Shown piece by piece: positions 51,201 to 57,200 of a DNA stretch of 64,000 nucleotides. The notes below the pieces were generated by a model. It saw only the letters and a list, made by a program, of their open reading frames with translations, ran no database searches and was not told the origin of the DNA. A program made the translations under genes and the position numbers. Within the stretch, counting starts at the first letter, position 1. Each line of letters begins with the position of its first letter. Source of the DNA: Gordionus sp. m RMFG-2023 (taxonomy: Eukaryota; Nematomorpha; Gordioida; Chordodea; Parachordodidae); contig NC_088776.1 of assembly GCF_954871325.1 (NCBI RefSeq), positions 26,646,508-26,710,507 on the forward strand. The letters are read 5' to 3'.

Positions 51201-54200
51201 ATATAAAATATGAAAACCTTGGTGAGGCCAAGGCAACCCAATTCCGAAATATGCATTTTTACCAAAAATTGACATTTTTATTTGCATAAAAGCTACAAAT
51301 TATGGTTTAAAAATTTGTTGCTAATTTACTATAGTTGTTAAAGTATTTAGAAATAAAAATGTGGTATCTGTATGTGTTTGGATACTATTTAAGATACATT
51401 TTGATATACTTTTTAGAGATGGGTGCGGGCCGTGAAATTACGCGTGCGTGAGTGTGAATAAATTTTCAATTATTAGACGTGACGGGCCTTCCCAAAATTT
51501 TTCTCGAGCGTAAACATATATATCCCGTAAAATACGGAAATTTTAATTTTTATAATTGTTTCTTATAAATATAAATTTGCAATTTTATAATTATAAATAA
51601 TATATATTTATTATTTAATTTAGTTCTTTTTTAAAAAAAGATTAGTTTTTGAAAACAAAAAATCTTCCGCATTTTATAAACAACATCTGGTATAAAAGTG
51701 CGCACAAATTGAGCGTTTGCGTTTTGCCGTACTTTTTTTAATAAAAAAATGTAACGCTTGCTTTGTTTAAATTGAGGCGGCGTTTTTAAATTATTTATAA
51801 TTTTGTAAATAAATGGAGTTTATTAGTATGGATCAGGAAAAGATGTTAGCATTATATTTATTGACAAAACATAAAAGATATTTAATAGCTGGTATATTCT
51901 TTTTACAATTATGTTGCATACATAGTTAAATCAGTATGCAGAGCAATTTGGAATCAAAGATATTTACATGCTAAAGCCTTCATGAAAGGATTGGGGAAGA
52001 GTACATTAAATTTATATATTCTAATAATTTAATATATAATTACTTAGATTTCCCAAGAGTTCCTGATCTATTCAGGGTTCCCCAATTGTATTGTTGCCTT
52101 GGATGAAAAATATATTTATATAAAATATCCTCTCATTAGTAGATCTCAATTTTTTTGTTACAAACATAGATTTACAATAGTTTTGTTGGCCTTTACAGAC
52201 ATAAATAGATAATTTGCTACATAATATAATAATAAGCAATGAAGGAATATTTTGGTACCTTATATTTTCTTTATATGTAAAAGATACAATGTCAAATCTG
52301 ACCACTAGACCATTCTTTATTGGCATAGACAGAGAAAACAATTCATCAACAATTGAATCAAGAATTTTTAGAGATAAATTTAAAAAATTTTTAAATTTTT
52401 AATTATTTTTTTATATATCTTTGTTATAAATAATGAATTGTATCAAATATGTAATTGATTATTGTTATTATTTAGAATAATACCTAATAAATAAATTTAT
52501 ATAATAAAATAGAATTGTTTTTAAATTATTAAATCTTTATTCTGATCGTGATCACCATATAATTTAAAATCCTTGAATTTATTTGACAAAAAATTTAATA
52601 AAAAATTGAAGTTAATGAGTTATTTATTAATTATATTATAATTTCTATATTATTCAAAGCACTTTTATTTTTATTAGAATTAAGTATTTATATTTTAACA
52701 AATCTAATTTTTCAATCTTTATTAATAAATTTAGACACTATTTTAATAAATAAAAACTTTATATTTATTTTAAATAGTAAAAGATATCTAATAACAAATT
52801 TGGACGAATAAAATTTTATTTAGGAATAAAAATAAATACAATAAAATCATATATATTTACAAATAATATATATATATATAGACATAATTTATTCATTAAT
52901 GCTATTAAATATTTCAAGAGCAGTTTGACCATTTTCTATTGACTGTTCTATTGGTTGAATGTAATTATTCATTGTGATGGAATAGAAGATTTTCATTACT
53001 TCAGATTTAAAAAGATATTGGTTAGGTATACTAAAACCATCTAGCCCTTCTTCCATTGAAAGTAGAAATAATCTTGATAAAATATAAGTTTTTCAAGACA
53101 ATTATAAATTTTACCTGTTTGGAGATGGCTTCTATTTATAAGATTCAATAATTTTTCACCCAATTTTTGGCTTGGGGATGAAGTAACATTCTTAATACTC
53201 TTACTAGTATCAAAATTACTAGTGATTAGCCTATCAGCAATTGTAGACTCCATAAATTTTATATACTCCAATCATTTGTATGTTGTCTATCAATTCATAT
53301 TTAAAAATATAATATATTTTGGTCATCCCATGCCCTAAAAATATAAATATTAATATTTAAAAATATATCATATTTCTTACATTTTTGAAAGAATATCCAT
53401 ATTTTATGGTATCAAAATTTTTGTTTTATAGAAAAAAGTTACAAAAAAAGCAAACCAGATTGCGTTTTTTAAAATTGGCGCAATTGGAAAAAGTAAAAGT
53501 GCGCAATTTAAATGAATCGTTTGCAACGCAGCGTTTGAAACGCTCAATTTGTGCGCACTATAATGAAGCTAATTCTACATTCTTTTTATGTTTAGGTGTT
53601 TTAGACTTTTTGCTAACTTTTGCTTAAACTAAAATTTATATGTTCAAATCAAATTTATCAAGCTTATTTACATGTGTATGTTGATCTTCTTTCAAGTTTG
53701 TTATTATTAATATATTATTTTACTATAAAAATGTAATTCTTAGCATTAAATTATAAATTTTATTATATTTGCAAATGTCAATGTAAGTTAATACTTTTTA
53801 TTATTTTTAATAAATGCTTTAATTAGGGCTGCGCCGATCAACATTTTTCGCAGATCCGATCCGATATTGCTTCAAATCCGATCCTATATTTATAACGATT
53901 TTTCATCATCCCCCATTGAACCAAATGTAATTAAAAAATCAATATTTTTTAAGCAATCAAATTATGCATTTCATTTAATTTTTTTTATTTCTATAATTAG
54001 GACTAATTAAAAAAATATATATTTAATAATATATCTATTCTATGTTGGTATGAATTATAAAATTGTAACATTTAATATATAAAATTATAATATATTTTTT
54101 AAATAAATATGAGAGCCTTTAGATTTTCTGGCAATAAGCTTCTACGTTATGGACTATCTATATCCCCTGCCGTATTGAATGCAGACTCAGATGATTCCGC

Positions 54201-57200
54201 AGATAATGCATTTTGCAAAATATCTTTGTCTTTTGTAAAATATTTCCATAATTCATATACCATATTTAAAAAAATTGTTTTATTTAAAGTATAAATAATA
54301 AAACAGGCGTTATTATTTAAAAAGATTTAAAATAAATAAAATGGGTGTTCCTTTCTATTTTTATAAAAAAAAATTTAAAATACTATAAACCTATTTAAAA
54401 AAATAAATAAAATTTAAGGGGTGTTGTACATTTGCATTGTTTAAATAAAATATTATTTAGAAAATATTATATATGTAAAATAAATATACATAAAATAACA
54501 AAAAAGAGAAAGTAAAAAGATTAGATCGGATCGGGTTTTAACGGGTATCGGCCCGATCCGTTATCTTGATATCCGATATTTAATATCGGCACAACCCTAG
54601 CTTTAATGTTATGTATGAGTATTGAAGGAGTAGAATTTATAATATTATATTATATATAAGTATTAATTTATCAATGAAACTTATAGCTAAAAAATAGGAT
54701 TAGATTCCTAATCAAATCTTAGTTTTACATACTCCTCAAGGAAAAACATTTCATATTTTTTTAATAAAATATGCTTCTTTATTAACAATTAAGAAACTCA
54801 AAGATCTAAAGGAAAGCCAGCTATATAAGCTATACTAATAGACCCAATAAAACACAACAACCTGAAAAATACAAATATTTTAAAAAACATTACTCAATTT
54901 AATAGTATCTTGCTTTCTTGAATAAATGTATTGATGAAGATAATTTAAAATCTTATTTTATTAATCTTGGTTTATACCTTTTTATTAATCAGTCTAAGGA
55001 AAATCACATGATATATTTTTCTAATATATTATTTAGTTAAATTTTAAATAAATGGTCTTAATTTTTTTACCATAATCTCTGGTTTAAATAATTTTAGGAA
55101 AATACTTAATTCATTCATTTTATTTATTAAATAAATAATTTTAAGTGACCTTGAAAAAGAAAATCATACACAAAGCAGTGGAGATAATAATGATAATTGA
55201 GATGGGCATGATTTCAAAATCGGAGATGTTGACTAAAATAAGAAGGAACGACATTGATATTGAATTTAAAGCTCCAGAAAACAGAAAAAGCAAGATATGA
55301 GATAATTTCTTAACAATTTCTTACAAAATTTTGTAAAATGTACAATTTGCCAAAACGTGATGTCATATAAATGTAAAACAGGCACTGCCAGTTTATTTAG
55401 ACATAAATGTTCCATAAAAAATCATTCTAATCAGTCAACATATAATATGTTTAAAAGACAAATGTCAGGCAAATCAAAAGTAGTTTTACAGAAAAGTGTT
55501 ATATATTTGTAAAGATCTTCGACATTTAAATGCAACAAAGATTGAAGGATTTTACCTAGGCCATAATTTAATAGATGTTACATATGGACAACAAAATATA
55601 AAAAATATACTAAGCCAAAAAACTCTCATGAATACTATAGCTCCAAAAATATACGATGAAACTAAAATTAAGATTAAAAGCATGATCTACTAGTCCATAA
55701 CCACTGATTTTTGGACGGATGAGTATAAAAATCGAAGTTTTGAACCATTACAGGACATATTATCAATAAAGATTTTAAATTAAAAACACTTGTTTTGGCC
55801 ACAAGCGTAATGGATGAAAAAAATATGGGTCAATATTAATAGTTAATTCAATTTTAGAAGAATATACAAAAGTAGAAATATTTAAATAAATGTATAGTTG
55901 TGACTGATAACAGAGCAAATCTTATAATTGCATTCAAAGATGACGAAAGGCTATTATATATATGCCATATATTAAATAATATTATGCATTATATTTTTGA
56001 CTAGGGCTGTGCCGATATTAAATATCGGATCGGCACCGATATTTAGCGTTTTCCAAAAATATCGAATCAAACCGATACCTGTAAAAAGTCGATCCTATCT
56101 TTATACTTTTCTTTTTTTTGTTATTTTATGTATATTTATTTTACATTAATAATATTTTCTAAATAATTTTTTTACAATGAAAATGCACAACCCCCTTAAA
56201 TTTTATTTATAGTTTTTTTTATAAAATAGAAAAGAACACCCAAACTTTTATATATTTTAAATCTTTTTAAATAATAACGCCAATTTTATCATTTATACTT
56301 TAAACAAAAGATTTAAATATGGTATCTGAATTATGAAAATATTTTACAAAAGACAATTTTGCAAAATAAGTTGTCTGCGGAATTCTAAATCCACGGGGAG
56401 GAATAATGAAAAATTAATTTAATACTACCAATATCCGTAAACTTTTTTTAATTATTGTAGAAATAAAAAAATTAAAAATATTGATTTCTTAATTACATTT
56501 AGTTCAAAGGGGGGTGGTGAAAAATCAATATAAATATCGGATCGGTGAAAAATATGTGAATCGGCACAGCCCTATTTTTGACAATTGTTTACCGTACAAT
56601 ATTTCAAACAATCTACAGCTAATAGCAAACTAGGTCACACCTTAAACAAGATGTAATAACTAAATCGAACTCGGTATATATCATGTTACAGAGTTTCTTA
56701 AAATCATATTATGAAAAGCAAGCAAGAATTATATAGATTAGCCACAATTGATATCAATATCATACACGAGTTATAAATTTTTTTATCAATATTTAAAGAA
56801 TGCTCGGAAAATCTGAGAGCAGATTCTCGACCCACAATAAATGGAGTTAATCTATGGAAACAAAAATTAGTAAAATTTTTTCAACCTTCTGAAGGTGATA
56901 CAATAATAATTAAAACCTTAAAACGGGGAAAAAAACAGTAAAACAATTAACACCCAGGACAGGATTTCTTTTGAAAGAAAGATTTATTAAGTAGCCACTA
57001 AATAAAGTAGGCTTAATTTTAGATCCAAATTTCAAAAACCTGAAGTTTTTATTAGAAGAAAAAGATGATATATATAAAACAACCATAAAAATGCTTAATG
57101 ACATAAAATATGATATGAATAAGTCAATACCAAGGTCAATTATTATTTATAACTGTCATAATTCATTATAAAAAACCATATATTCTAAATAAAACATTTA

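Larger units (their letters stand above)
51696..53560 (+). mobile_element. PIF/Harbinger transposon
   Basis: 23-base inverted repeats (51696-51718, 53538-53560), containing GTGCGCACAAATTGAGCG and differing at one base. Bordered by TAA on both sides (51693-51695 and 53561-53563), the 3-base target typical of this superfamily. 1865 bases. A transposase remnant reads on the plus strand and a second small protein on the minus strand, the normal two-gene Harbinger layout. Confidence 0.92.
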
